A stretch of 64,000 nucleotides of DNA from Zeimonas sp046347945 (GTDB lineage: Bacteria > Pseudomonadota > Gammaproteobacteria > Burkholderiales > Burkholderiaceae_E): NCBI GenBank assembly GCA_046347945.1, contig JAXMFB010000015.1, forward strand, positions 55,451-119,450, given 5' to 3'. The position numbers were made by a program, and so were the translations under genes. How positions within the stretch are numbered: the first letter of the stretch is position 1; the number at the start of each line of letters is the position of its first letter. The notes beneath the pieces were generated by a model. It saw only the letters and a program-made list of their open reading frames with translations. It ran no database searches and was not told where the DNA came from. This document shows positions 8,057 to 16,148 of the stretch, piece by piece.

Positions 8057-9226
8057 TCACTTCCTGACCTCGATCGCCTGCCAGTCCTGCACGCGCTGCA
8101 CGCGGTTGGCCGCCGTGTCCCAGCGCCAGACGCGATAGAACTGCCTGGTGCGGAAGTGGTTGTCCTTCGTCCACTCCAGCGGTCCGCCGCGCAGGCCCTT
8201 CAGGTCGACCTTCAGGTTGTTCATCGACGCGAGCACCTTCTGCGGCGTCGCCGGCCACGGCGTCTTGTCGAGGATCGCCTCGATGACCAGCCCCGCGATG
8301 AAGCCCTCGGTGAGCCAGGTGACCGGGTACTGCAGGTTCGCGCGGCTGGTCACCGCGCGGACCTCGGCGTGCATCGGCACGCTGTCGCTGAAGAACGTGT
8401 TGGTGCCGATCACGTAGAGGCTGCCGTCCTTCACGCGTGCGAGCTCGTCCTCGGCGTTCAGGTGCGCCCAGGCGATGTACGAGCCGTTCCAGCCCAGCCG
8501 GCGCAGCGCCTCGAAGGTGCGAATCTCGGAGACCCACGGCGCCCACGAGTAGACCCAGTTCGGGTTCGCGTCCTTCAGCTTGGTCGCGAACGGCGTGTAG
8601 TCGGGCGTCGGCGGCGGCGTGATCTGCTTCTCCACCGGCGTCATGCCGAGCGTCTTCGACAACCCCTCCGCGTAGTCGATCTCGCCGCGCGAGATCGGGA
8701 TCGCCATTGCCGCGAAGCCGATCCGCACCGGCTCCTTCGCGGTGCGCTTGACGAAGTCGAGCGCCGCCTGGCTGTCGAGATTGGCGCCGAACGCGGTCGA
8801 GCAGAACTGCAGCGGGTCAGCCGGCGGATAGGTCTCTTTCGGGCACACCGAGCCGGCGAAGTACAGCGGCACGTTGGCGCGCTTCGCTTCGGCCACCATC
8901 GGCGCGTAGGTGGAGGACAGGCTCGAGTTCATCAGCAGCACGACCTTGTCTTCGCTGAGCAGCCGCTTGGCATTGGCCGCCGCGCGCGAGGGTTGCGCCG
9001 AGTCGTCGAGCACGACCAGCTTGACCGGCTTGCCGCGGATGCCGCCCTTCGCGTTGACGTGCTCCAGGTAGGCCTTCATCGACTCGACCACCGGCGCGTA
9101 GGTGGCCGCGGCAGGCCCGGTCATCGCGGCGCTCACGCCGATGACCCAGGCGTCCTGCGCGCCGGCGAGCGGCGCGGCGCCCATCAGGGTGGCCGCCAAT
9201 GCGGCAAGCGCGAACCTGTTCTTCAT
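8057..9226 (-). CDS. HAAT-family periplasmic substrate-binding protein
   Basis: This 389-residue protein has a clear Sec signal peptide (MKNRFALAALAATLMGAAPLAGA, cleavage after AGA-Q). A type I periplasmic-binding fold follows, typical of LivK/Leu-Ile-Val-binding proteins, with GVSAAMTGPAAATYAPV, KLVVLDDSAQPSRAAANAKRL and WAPWVSEIRTFEALRR. It delivers ligand to LivHMFG encoded downstream. The ATG overlaps the stop of tetR (ATGA at 9223-9226), so the regulator, receptor and ligase appear to be co-translated. The ligand is unknown; the ligase next door argues for a carboxylate rather than an amino acid. Confidence 0.9.
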   Translation of the reverse strand: MKNRFALAALAATLMGAAPLAGAQDAWVIGVSAAMTGPAAATYAPVVESMKAYLEHVNAKGGIRGKPVKLVVLDDSAQPSRAAANAKRLLSEDKVVLLMNSSLSSTYAPMVAEAKRANVPLYFAGSVCPKETYPPADPLQFCSTAFGANLDSQAALDFVKRTAKEPVRIGFAAMAIPISRGEIDYAEGLSKTLGMTPVEKQITPPPTPDYTPFATKLKDANPNWVYSWAPWVSEIRTFEALRRLGWNGSYIAWAHLNAEDELARVKDGSLYVIGTNTFFSDSVPMHAEVRAVTSRANLQYPVTWLTEGFIAGLVIEAILDKTPWPATPQKVLASMNNLKVDLKGLRGGPLEWTKDNHFRTRQFYRVWRWDTAANRVQRVQDWQAIEVRK

Positions 9227-9903
9227 GTCGTCTCCTCCTCTTCCGGAAGTCGGTGCCTCGGTCGCGCGGCCCTCGGGCGCGCGGGTTTCGAAGTGTCGTC
9301 GCGGAACGCCCGCACCAGCAAGTCCACGTAATCCCGGGTGATCCGGTCCAGCGTCACGCCGGGCTCGCGGCCCACCCAGAGCGCCGCCGAGTTGCCCAGC
9401 CCGAGCAGCGCCAGCGTCGCCATCCGCGGATCGAGGTCGGCGCGAAACTCGCCCGACTCGACCGCGTCGCGGATGATCCGCTCGACGAAGCGCTCGTAGC
9501 GGCGCTCCATCGCACGCAGCCGCCTGCGCGCCGGCGCCGGCAGGAAGCGCCGCTCGCGCAGGAACACCAGCGTGAAGTCGAGCTTGTCGGCCATCGGTGC
9601 GAGGTGGTTGAAGACCAGCGCGCCGACCTTCGCCGCGCCGCCGTCGTGGCTGCGGTGCACCCGCTGCGCGCGCAGCGCGTAGTCGCGCATCCCTTCGGTG
9701 CAGACCGCCTCCAGCGCCGCCTCCTTCGAGTCGAAGTAGTAGTACAGGCTCGCCTGCCGGATGCCGAGCACGTCGGCGATGTCCTGCGTCGACGCGCCGT
9801 GATAGCCGCGCCGCGCGAACACCTGCGCCGCCGCCGCGACGATCTCGGCGGTACGGCGCTTCGGCTTCGCCGACTTGACGCGCGGCGCGGGCTGCTGTGA
9901 CAT
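9223..9903 (-). CDS. TetR-family transcriptional regulator
   Basis: This 226-residue regulator has an N-terminal helix-turn-helix (AAQVFARRGYHGASTQDIADVLGIRQASLYYYFDSKEAAL, about residues 25-65) and a helical C-terminal ligand domain ending in a basic, proline-rich tail. The ATG at 9903 was chosen because the HTH follows at the normal distance; the longer upstream frame runs antisense through the MetE-like gene. It is the first gene of the minus-strand transport operon and lies 37 bp from a divergent gene, so it probably controls both through the inverted repeat at 9913-9928. Confidence 0.9.
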   Translation of the reverse strand: MSQQPAPRVKSAKPKRRTAEIVAAAAQVFARRGYHGASTQDIADVLGIRQASLYYYFDSKEAALEAVCTEGMRDYALRAQRVHRSHDGGAAKVGALVFNHLAPMADKLDFTLVFLRERRFLPAPARRRLRAMERRYERFVERIIRDAVESGEFRADLDPRMATLALLGLGNSAALWVGREPGVTLDRITRDYVDLLVRAFRDDTSKPARPRAARPRHRLPEEEETT

Positions 9904-9912
9904 TCGGATTAT

Positions 9913-9928
9913 TCTATAGCTCAATAGA
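9913..9928. promoter_or_regulatory. Candidate TetR operator between divergent genes
   Basis: A perfect inverted repeat TCTAT-N6-ATAGA lies in the centre of the 37-bp gap between tetR and the MetE-like gene. Size and position fit a local TetR operator covering both start regions. The stretch is conspicuously AT-rich against its surroundings. No good -35/-10 pair could be fixed because the gap is so short. Confidence 0.45.
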
Positions 9929-9940
9929 CAAGGAAGCGCC

Positions 9941-11053
9941 ATGATTCCCGCCCCCGCCGGCCGCCCCCCGTTCCGCGCCGACCACATCGGCAGCCTGCTG
10001 CGCCCGAAGGCGCTGCGCGAGGCGTTTCGCAAGCACGCCGCCGGCGAGATGAGCGACGCCGATTTCCGCGCCGCACAAGACGCCGCGATCCGCGACGTCG
10101 TGCGGCTGCAGGAAGAGTGCGGGATGCAGGTGGTGACCGACGGCGAGTTCCGCCGCATCTCGTACTGGGAGAAGTTCGTGCGCCTGACCGCGGGCCTGGT
10201 GATCAAGGACGCGGTCTTCACGTTCCACGACGAGCACGGCCACGAATCGGCGTTTACCGCCCCGTATGCCGAGGCCAAGGTGTCGCGGGGCGCGCCGATC
10301 ACCGCCGACGAGATCGCGTTCGTCTCGAAGCTCACGAAAGCGAACCCGAAAGTGACGATGCCGTCGCCGTCGACGATGCACTTCTACCGCTTCACCGACT
10401 GGGGCGACCCGAGGGTCTACGCCGACCCCGAAGCGTTCTTCGTCGACCTCGGCAAGATCTACCAGCAGGAGATCGCCGAACTGTCGGCCGCAGGCTGCAA
10501 GTACGTGCAGCTCGACGAAGTCGCGATCGCGATCCTGTGCGACCCGGCCGCGCGCGAGAAGGTCAAGGCCGCGGGCGGCCACCCCGACCGGCTGGTCGAC
10601 CTGTACGTCGAGGCGATCAACCAGGCGGTGAAGAACCGTCCGGCCGACGTCACCGTCGGCGTGCACGTCTGCCGCGGCAACTACAAGGGCATGTACCTGT
10701 CCGAAGGCGGCTACGACTCGGTGGGCGAGCGCTTCTTCGGGCGCACCAACGTCAACCACTTCCTGCTCGAGTTCGACACGCCGCGCGCCGGCGGCTTCGA
10801 TCCGCTGAAGTTCGTGCCGAAGAACAAGGGCGTGGTGCTCGGCCTTGTCAGCTCGAAGACCCCGCAGCTCGAGCCGATCGACACGCTGAAGCGCCGCGCC
10901 GAGGAGGCCGCGAAGTACGTCGACCTGGACCGGCTGGCAATCAGCCCGCAGTGCGGGTTCGCGAGCACGATGGGCGGCAACCCGGTGACCGAAGCGGACG
11001 AGCGGGCGAAGCTGCGCCGGTGCGTGGACGCGGCGAAGGCGATCTGGGGGTAG
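9941..11053 (+). CDS. MetE C-terminal-like zinc methyltransferase family protein
   Basis: This 370-residue single-domain protein resembles the C-terminal (catalytic) half of cobalamin-independent methionine synthase. It has RADHIGSLLRP near the N-terminus, the zinc-ligand motif GVHVCRGN (His and Cys), LEFD (Glu) and SPQCGF (second Cys). Full MetE has about 750 residues; these short homologues act on methylated or CoM-like thiols or serve alternative methyl donors, and many are uncharacterised. It is divergent from the tetR/liv operon and may share its operator. Homocysteine as acceptor is plausible but not shown. Confidence 0.82.
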   Translation: MIPAPAGRPPFRADHIGSLLRPKALREAFRKHAAGEMSDADFRAAQDAAIRDVVRLQEECGMQVVTDGEFRRISYWEKFVRLTAGLVIKDAVFTFHDEHGHESAFTAPYAEAKVSRGAPITADEIAFVSKLTKANPKVTMPSPSTMHFYRFTDWGDPRVYADPEAFFVDLGKIYQQEIAELSAAGCKYVQLDEVAIAILCDPAAREKVKAAGGHPDRLVDLYVEAINQAVKNRPADVTVGVHVCRGNYKGMYLSEGGYDSVGERFFGRTNVNHFLLEFDTPRAGGFDPLKFVPKNKGVVLGLVSSKTPQLEPIDTLKRRAEEAAKYVDLDRLAISPQCGFASTMGGNPVTEADERAKLRRCVDAAKAIWG

Positions 11054-11107
11054 GGCGGCGGGGCGGTGCTCCGGAGGGCTGCGGCGGTCGGGTACGATAG
11101 ACGCCGC

Positions 11108-11181
<74 letters not shown>

Positions 11182-11185
<4 letters not shown>

Positions 11186-11258
11186 GATTGCGGGGCGGTG
11201 GGGATGCCGAACCGACGAGAGCGGATCCGGATGGGGGCGCCTTCCCGGCGAAAGTCAG
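11182..11258 (+). repeat. Diverged direct repeat, left copy, abutting the tRNA 3' end
   Basis: This stretch beginning at the tRNA ACCA matches 27594-27672 in the same orientation. Shared blocks are ACCAGATT, CGGGG, TGGGGATG-CGAACCG, and a terminal GGGCGCCTTCCCGGC-AA-GTCAG. There are small length differences between blocks (3 extra bases here early, 5 fewer later). The element family is not recognised. Confidence 0.6.
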
Positions 11259-11508
11259 AAGCGGCGCTGCTCCACTCGAGAACAGTCCACTGACGGGGCC
11301 AACGTCACGTCTACCCCCGACTCCGCGACTGGCCAAATCGACCGCACTTCGAGGGATCTTCACGGAGTGTCAGGCTCATCTCGTCAATCGCAGGAGGAAT
11401 CATGGCCCTATGGGCGGTCGCTTCCTCCTGCCCGGGGGTTCGGCAGCGCGAACAGCCCGGAATCCCGGGCTTAGAATCGCCCGTCACGATTCATTCAGCC
11501 ATACACCG
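11259..11508. other. Intergenic region upstream of the FadR-type gene
   Basis: Together with the repeat this fills the gap of 323 bases between the tRNA and the regulator. No coding frame with recognisable similarity was seen on either strand. An AGGAGG-like stretch at about 11391-11398 precedes an ATG at 11402, but the resulting 95-codon frame lies out of phase over the regulator and looks spurious. Composition is mixed and lower in GC than upstream of the tRNA. Confidence 0.4.
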
Positions 11509-12282
11509 ATGTCGCTTCGTCGCCGTCCCGACCACCCCGTTGAGCCGATCTATCACCCGCAGTCCGTCGACCAGCCTGCGGTCCGCGATGGCCCGGGCGA
11601 CAGTGTTACCAGCCAGGTCCTGCGGTTCATCGAGGAGCGGCACCTTGCGCCCGGAGATCGTCTACCGTCGGAGCGTGAACTCGCTCTGAGGCTCAACGTC
11701 AGCCGGCCGGCACTGCGGGAGTCGCTCGCCGCGCTCGAGGCGATGCGCGTAATCGTGCGCAGGCGCAATTCAGGCATCTATCTGGCCGCCCCCGGGTCGC
11801 ACCCGAGTTTCGAGAGTGTGGTCCTGAGAAGTGACCTTGGCCTGACGCTGGACGCAGACACTATTCGACACTCGATGGAGGTGCGCAACCTGCTCGAGCT
11901 ACAGGCGGTCGATCTGGCCTGCGCGCGTCGCGACGCCGCCGATCTGGACCACCTGGAATCGATCATCGCGGATACCCGCGCGCGCTTGGCGCAAGAGCGC
12001 AGCATCATCGATCTGGATGAAGCATTTCATCTCGGGGTGGTCGCGGCCAGCAAGAACCCGATCTTCGCGCAGATCGTGCACGCGTTCTATCGGTTGTCGT
12101 TAGTGCGCCGCCAAGTCTATTTTGCCGATCTGAAGCGCTGCCAACGATCGCATCGCGAGCACCAGGCAATTTTGCGCGCGATCAGAGCGCGCGATTCAGA
12201 CAAGGCACGGCGGGCGATGCACGTTCACATCCATGAGGGGTTCTGGCGCAGTCTCCTGAAGCACTCGGCGCGCGTGCCTTGA
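11509..12282 (+). CDS. GntR-family (FadR/FCD subfamily) regulator
   Basis: This 257-residue regulator has an N-terminal winged HTH (QVLRFIEERHLAPGDRLPSERELALRLNVSRPALRESLAALEAM, about residues 32-75). An FCD effector domain follows, with the metal-ligand-type residues spread over EVRNLLELQAVDLA, DLDEAFHLGV and REHQAILRAI. FCD regulators usually repress catabolic operons and are released by a carboxylate. The ATG at 11509 gives a normal-length N-terminus; no better upstream start has an RBS. The gene sits directly before a promoter carrying two TGGTNNNACCA sites, the classic FCD operator, so it very probably controls the 12.4-17.3 kb operon. Confidence 0.88.
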   Translation: MSLRRRPDHPVEPIYHPQSVDQPAVRDGPGDSVTSQVLRFIEERHLAPGDRLPSERELALRLNVSRPALRESLAALEAMRVIVRRRNSGIYLAAPGSHPSFESVVLRSDLGLTLDADTIRHSMEVRNLLELQAVDLACARRDAADLDHLESIIADTRARLAQERSIIDLDEAFHLGVVAASKNPIFAQIVHAFYRLSLVRRQVYFADLKRCQRSHREHQAILRAIRARDSDKARRAMHVHIHEGFWRSLLKHSARVP

Positions 12283-12308
12283 CGCTCGACTCGACTCCCG
12301 GTTAGATT
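12279..12308 (+). promoter_or_regulatory. Sigma70-like promoter of the Bug-UxaA-CoA-transferase operon
   Basis: TTGACG (12279-12284) and TAGATT (12303-12308) are separated by 18 bp. The -35 overlaps the last codons of the upstream regulator. Two FCD operators begin immediately at the end of the -10, so a bound repressor would block the start site. The RBS AGGAGG at 12411 lies about 100 nt downstream, giving a moderate leader. Confidence 0.55.
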
Positions 12309-12309
12309 A

Positions 12310-12320
12310 TGGTCAGACCA
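12310..12320. promoter_or_regulatory. FCD/GntR operator 1
   Basis: TGGTCAGACCA is a perfect match to the TGGT-N3-ACCA palindrome bound by FCD-subfamily GntR regulators such as PdhR and LldR. It abuts the -10 element. The gene for an FCD regulator ends 27 bp upstream. Confidence 0.65.
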
Positions 12321-12337
12321 ATTTGGTCATACCAATT
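12320..12337. promoter_or_regulatory. FCD/GntR operator 2
   Basis: AATTTGGTCATACCAATT contains TGGTCATACCA, a second TGGT-N3-ACCA palindrome, with the arms nearly extending to AATT on both sides. Its centre is 14 bp from that of operator 1, so two dimers could bind adjacent turns. Confidence 0.65.
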
Positions 12338-12422
12338 GGCAAGGCCTTCGTGACGCTTTGCGGTGCCGCGATCGCTCAATGCCTGGCGCAGTCCAGGCGA
12401 TCGAAACCGAAGGAGGGACACA

Positions 12423-13403
12423 GTGAAAGCACGGCTCTGGTTCTCTCGCGCGCTCGCAGGCGCGGCGATCATGGCGGCTGCAGCGGGCGCATCCGCGCAA
12501 CAGTACCCAGACAAGACAATTCGCTGGATCGTGCCATATCCGCCTGGCGGCAGCACCGACTACGTGACGCGGCTGGTTGCGCAGAAGATGCAGGAGCACT
12601 GGGGACAATCGGTCGTGGTCGAGAACCGCGGCGGTGCCAGCGGCATTATCGGCGTCGAGGCGGCGGCCAACGCTGCGCCCGACGGCTACACGCTTCTGAT
12701 GACAGCAAGTGGGCCGCATGCGATCAACCCGAGCTTGTTCCCGAAGCTACCGTACGATCCAATCAAGCAGTTTGCGCCCATTACGCTTGTCGCCAAGTTG
12801 CCGATGCTGCTCCTCGTGCATCCGTCGGTGCCGGCCAACAACGTCAACGAGCTGATCGCTCTACTCAAGTCGCAGAAGGGAAAGGCGGTGTTCGCGTCGA
12901 TTGGGAACGGCACCCCGTCCCACTTGGCGATGGAACTTTTCAAGGACATGGCGAAGATCCAGATGGCGCACGTCGCTTACAAGGGCAGCGGACCGGCGTT
13001 GACGGCACTAATCGGAGGACAGGAAGCACCAGTGCTGTTCGATAGCGTCCTCTCTTCGCTGCCGCACGTGAAGGCCGGCAAGCTTCGCGCGATTGCCGTA
13101 AGTACGGCTGAACGGCTGCCCGCGCTGCCCGACATCCCGACCGTTGCCGAGTCGGGCCTTCCAGGATTCGACGCTTACACCTGGACGGCCGCAGTTGCAC
13201 CTGCTGGTGTGCCGGCGGATCGGATGGCGAAGATCACGCAGGAGGTGATCCGCATCCTGAAGCTCCCCGACGTGCAGGAGCGGATCGCTAGCCAAGGAGC
13301 TATTCCAGGTGGCAACAGTCCGGAGGAATTCTCGGCGTTTACTCGCTCGGAGATCGAGAAGTGGGGCAAAGTGATCCGAGCTGCCAACGTTACCGTGAAC
13401 TGA
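12423..13403 (+). CDS. Bug/TctC-family tripartite tricarboxylate transporter substrate-binding protein
   Basis: This 326-residue periplasmic receptor has a signal peptide (MKARLWFSRALAGAAIMAAAAGASA then QQYPDK). The Bug landmarks are IVPYPPGGSTDYVTRL, VVVENRGGASGIIG, APDGYTLLM, PYDPIKQFAPIT and the C-terminal FTRSEIEKWGKVIR. The start is the GTG at 12423 with AGGAGG seven bases upstream; an upstream in-frame ATG would bury the signal peptide. Bug proteins bind carboxylates with high affinity. No TctA/TctB membrane subunits are encoded nearby, so it either uses a distant pair or acts as a sensor. It is the first gene of an operon with CoA and dehydratase chemistry. Confidence 0.9.
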   Translation: MKARLWFSRALAGAAIMAAAAGASAQQYPDKTIRWIVPYPPGGSTDYVTRLVAQKMQEHWGQSVVVENRGGASGIIGVEAAANAAPDGYTLLMTASGPHAINPSLFPKLPYDPIKQFAPITLVAKLPMLLLVHPSVPANNVNELIALLKSQKGKAVFASIGNGTPSHLAMELFKDMAKIQMAHVAYKGSGPALTALIGGQEAPVLFDSVLSSLPHVKAGKLRAIAVSTAERLPALPDIPTVAESGLPGFDAYTWTAAVAPAGVPADRMAKITQEVIRILKLPDVQERIASQGAIPGGNSPEEFSAFTRSEIEKWGKVIRAANVTVN

Positions 13404-13420
13404 GTCGCGGAGCCTGGTCT

Positions 13421-13777
13421 ATGCACCTCGAACCATCATCTGACAAGGCACCGTCCGGCGATCGGCGGAGTGCGGTCCTCCGCCGTGTCGTCGCGATGGA
13501 TCCGCGCGACAACGTTGCGAACGCACTCGAAGAACTGCAAGCAGGTGACCGATTCGAGGTGGATGGTCGATCGGTGCCCGTCCGGATGGCGGTACCGCTC
13601 GGGCATAAAGTGGCAATCGCGCGTATTCCGGCGGGCGGCGTCGTGATCAAGTACGGTGAGTCGATTGGGCATGCGCGCGATGCCATTGAACCAGGGGAGC
13701 ACGTGCACTCCCACAACGTCGCAAGTCTCTTCACTGACTGGCTGGCCTCGCGAGCCAATCCATCCGAGCACTCATGA
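13421..13777 (+). CDS. UxaA-family dehydratase small (SAF-domain) subunit
   Basis: This 118-residue protein matches the N-terminal SAF-like domain of altronate/galactarate dehydratases. Features are VAMDPRDNVANALEELQAGD, VPLGHKVAIARIPAGGVVIKYGE and a metal-binding-type EPGEHVHSHNV with two histidines. In classical UxaA the domain is fused to the catalytic part; here it is a separate gene whose TGA overlaps the ATG of the large subunit (ATGA), as in two-subunit UxaA-like hydro-lyases. It probably dehydrates a hydroxy-acid; the substrate is unknown. Confidence 0.85.
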   Translation: MHLEPSSDKAPSGDRRSAVLRRVVAMDPRDNVANALEELQAGDRFEVDGRSVPVRMAVPLGHKVAIARIPAGGVVIKYGESIGHARDAIEPGEHVHSHNVASLFTDWLASRANPSEHS

Positions 13778-14928
13778 CTGGTTTGTATGGCTACCGACGC
13801 GCCGATGGCCGCATCGGCGTTCGTAATCATGTGTTGATTCTGGCCACGGTCGCTTGCGCCAACCGAGTCGTCCAACGCGTCGCGCAGGAGTTCCCCGACC
13901 TGATCGGAATCGAACAGGCTGCCGGCTGCATTGCGTTGGACGACGATCGGGTTATCGCGCATCGGATCATGGCTGGCTTGGCGCGCAACCCGAACGTCGG
14001 TGCAGTGTGTTTCGTTGGCCTGGGGTGCGAACAAACACCCGCCCCACTGTTGCGGGAGGAGATCGGCGACGCTAAGTTCGCGGACAGTGTGTCGATTCAA
14101 GCCTGTGGGGGCACGGAGCAGGCGATCGGGCGCTGCCGGGAGTTTGTGCTTCGCGCGCGCGACGCGCTCGCCGCGCAGCAGCGCGAGCCGTTCGATCTTT
14201 CAGAGTTGACGATCGCGACCAAATGCGGTGGATCCGACTGGACCTCGGCGATTGCTTCCAATCCGGCAGTGGGTCTGGTGTCCGATCGCGTGATCGGTGC
14301 AGGCGGCACTTCGCTGATGGGCGAGAGTGCCGGATGGTTCGGTGCAGACCACATCCTTCTCGAGCGTGCGCGCGATGATGCAGCACGTGCTCGAATCCGT
14401 GAGGTACTACTACGTCTCTACGAAGCTGCGAAACAGCGTGGTAAGCGCATCGACGACGGTAATCCGTCGCCCGGCAACATGGCGGGCGGCCTCACCACGC
14501 TCACTGAGAAGGCGCTCGGCAGCATCCGCAAGAGCGGAGTGAGTGTGGTCGAGGGAATGCTCGCGCCCGGTGAGGCGCCGCTTCGCAAGGGGCTGTGGTT
14601 GCTCGACAATCCGAGCCTGGATCCGGCGTCGGTGGCCGGCATGGCCGCGGCTGGCGCGCAGATCGTTCTTTTCACCACAGGGCGTGGCACACCACTTGGT
14701 TCTCCGATATGTCCCGTAGTCAAGATCTGTGCATCGGTCGAGGGTGTGCGCCGGATGTCAAGCCATATCGATGTGGACATTGCGGATATCGTGACCGATG
14801 GGGCGAGCATCGAAAGCGGCGCAGACCGCATCGAGAGGCTGATGTATGACGTCGCGGGAGGGGCTACCACATGTTCGGAGGCCCTCGGGCATCGTGAGTT
14901 CGTCATGCCTCAGGTGGGAGTGCTATGA
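13774..14928 (+). CDS. UxaA-family dehydratase large subunit
   Basis: This 384-residue catalytic partner of the preceding SAF protein carries GYRRADGRIGVRNHVLILATV, EQAAGCIALDDDRV, CFVGLGCEQ, TIATKCGGSDWTSAIASNPAVG and FTTGRGTPLG near the C-terminus. These are shared with the C-terminal domain of altronate/galactarate/sulfolactate (SuyB) lyases. It would eliminate water or sulfite from a 2,3-substituted acid, with an Fe2+ cofactor in the family. It overlaps both neighbours by 4 bp. Sulfolactate-type or sugar-acid chemistry cannot be separated by eye. Confidence 0.87.
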   Translation: MTGLYGYRRADGRIGVRNHVLILATVACANRVVQRVAQEFPDLIGIEQAAGCIALDDDRVIAHRIMAGLARNPNVGAVCFVGLGCEQTPAPLLREEIGDAKFADSVSIQACGGTEQAIGRCREFVLRARDALAAQQREPFDLSELTIATKCGGSDWTSAIASNPAVGLVSDRVIGAGGTSLMGESAGWFGADHILLERARDDAARARIREVLLRLYEAAKQRGKRIDDGNPSPGNMAGGLTTLTEKALGSIRKSGVSVVEGMLAPGEAPLRKGLWLLDNPSLDPASVAGMAAAGAQIVLFTTGRGTPLGSPICPVVKICASVEGVRRMSSHIDVDIADIVTDGASIESGADRIERLMYDVAGGATTCSEALGHREFVMPQVGVL

Positions 14929-16148
14929 GCGCTACGTCTTCAACGCCGGGCGCGACTGCCGGATCGTGCAAGCCGCTCTCGGGCATAAGGGTGTTGGACT
15001 TCACGAGAATCTACGCTGGACCCTACTGCACGATGCTCCTTGGTGATCATGGTGCGGATGTTGTCAAGGTAGAGATGCCCGAGGGTGACCCGCTACGTAA
15101 TCAGGGGCCTCCGTTTCACCATGGCGATGGCATGAGCTTTCTTGCGGCCAATCGCAACAAACGATCCATAGTCCTCGATCTGAAAAACGAGGCGGACCGT
15201 CAACGCGCCGTGGCGCTTGCAGGCAAGGCTGACGTCGTCGTCGAGAACTTCCGCCCGGGAGTGATGGATCGTCTCGGTCTTGGATACGAGACACTGGCGG
15301 TTGACAATTCGCGATTGATCTACGCGTCGCTATCCGGCATGGGCGCTGACGGACCGGACTGCCAGACGGGTGCGTTCGACCTCACGATCCAGGCGGTCGG
15401 CGGCTTCATGAGCATCACCGGTGAGCGTGGAGGCAAGCCAATCAAGGTGGGCACATCGGTGTTTGACCTGATCTGTGGCCTGAATGCCTTCAGTGCGATC
15501 ACGATGTCATTGCTGCGCCGTCAACTCGGCGGCGCCGGCCAGCGCATTGAGACCAGTCTCCTCGAGAGCGAGGTGGCATTCCTCGTAGATGCTGCGATGG
15601 AATACCTGGTCAGTGGGCACAGTCGTGGACGATGGGGCTCCGAGCACTCGCAACTCGTGCCTTACAAGGCATTCGAAACGGCCGACGGTGTGGTTGTCAT
15701 CGGCGCCGGTTACGACTCCGTATTCCGGCCTTTTCTTCATGTTCTTGGGCGCGAAGATCTACTGGATGATCCGCGCTTTGCGACCCTTGCATCGCGCGTT
15801 GAGAACCGCGACGCGGTCTATGAGGTGCTGGATGCTGAAGTGCGGCGGCACCGCACCGTCGATCTCACCGCACGTCTCGAGCAGGCAGGCGTACCGTGCG
15901 CTCCGGTCAACGACATGAAGCAGGTCTTCAGCCATCCTCAGGTTCTGCATCGTGGCATGCTGCGCGAGCTCGAGCATCCCGCGTATGGGCGGCTGCCGAC
16001 CCTTGGTCCCGCGGTCAAGTATTCCGGCTTCGACGTCGCTGCTGGCTGGCAGGCGCCGCCGCTGCTGGGAGAGCACACCTCCCAAGTCATCGAGGAATGG
16101 CTCGGCAAAGAAGGGGGCGGTGCGGTCTGCTCGGGAGCGGGCAGATGA
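14925..16148 (+). CDS. CaiB/BaiF class III CoA-transferase
   Basis: This 407-residue protein carries the class III landmarks: GIRVLDFTRIYAGPYCTMLLGDHGADVVKVE, NRNKRSIVLDLKNE, VVVENFRPGVMDRLGLGYE and the C-terminal GAPVND-like stretch APVNDMKQVFSHPQV. It would move CoA between carboxylates. At the position where many members have S-x-x-D (here the helix ETSLLESEVAFL) a glutamate is found; the paralogue at 19.7 kb has ALLDSQV. The start ATG at 14925 overlaps the upstream stop and is followed by an ~18-residue extension before the conserved core. Confidence 0.9.
   Translation: MSATSSTPGATAGSCKPLSGIRVLDFTRIYAGPYCTMLLGDHGADVVKVEMPEGDPLRNQGPPFHHGDGMSFLAANRNKRSIVLDLKNEADRQRAVALAGKADVVVENFRPGVMDRLGLGYETLAVDNSRLIYASLSGMGADGPDCQTGAFDLTIQAVGGFMSITGERGGKPIKVGTSVFDLICGLNAFSAITMSLLRRQLGGAGQRIETSLLESEVAFLVDAAMEYLVSGHSRGRWGSEHSQLVPYKAFETADGVVVIGAGYDSVFRPFLHVLGREDLLDDPRFATLASRVENRDAVYEVLDAEVRRHRTVDLTARLEQAGVPCAPVNDMKQVFSHPQVLHRGMLRELEHPAYGRLPTLGPAVKYSGFDVAAGWQAPPLLGEHTSQVIEEWLGKEGGGAVCSGAGR

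Noticed and set aside
5620..8067. 815-codon plus-strand open frame
   Set aside because: Antisense shadow of livH and the acyl-CoA ligase, caused by GC-rich codon bias; composition is dominated by R, Q, D, H and A with no domain.
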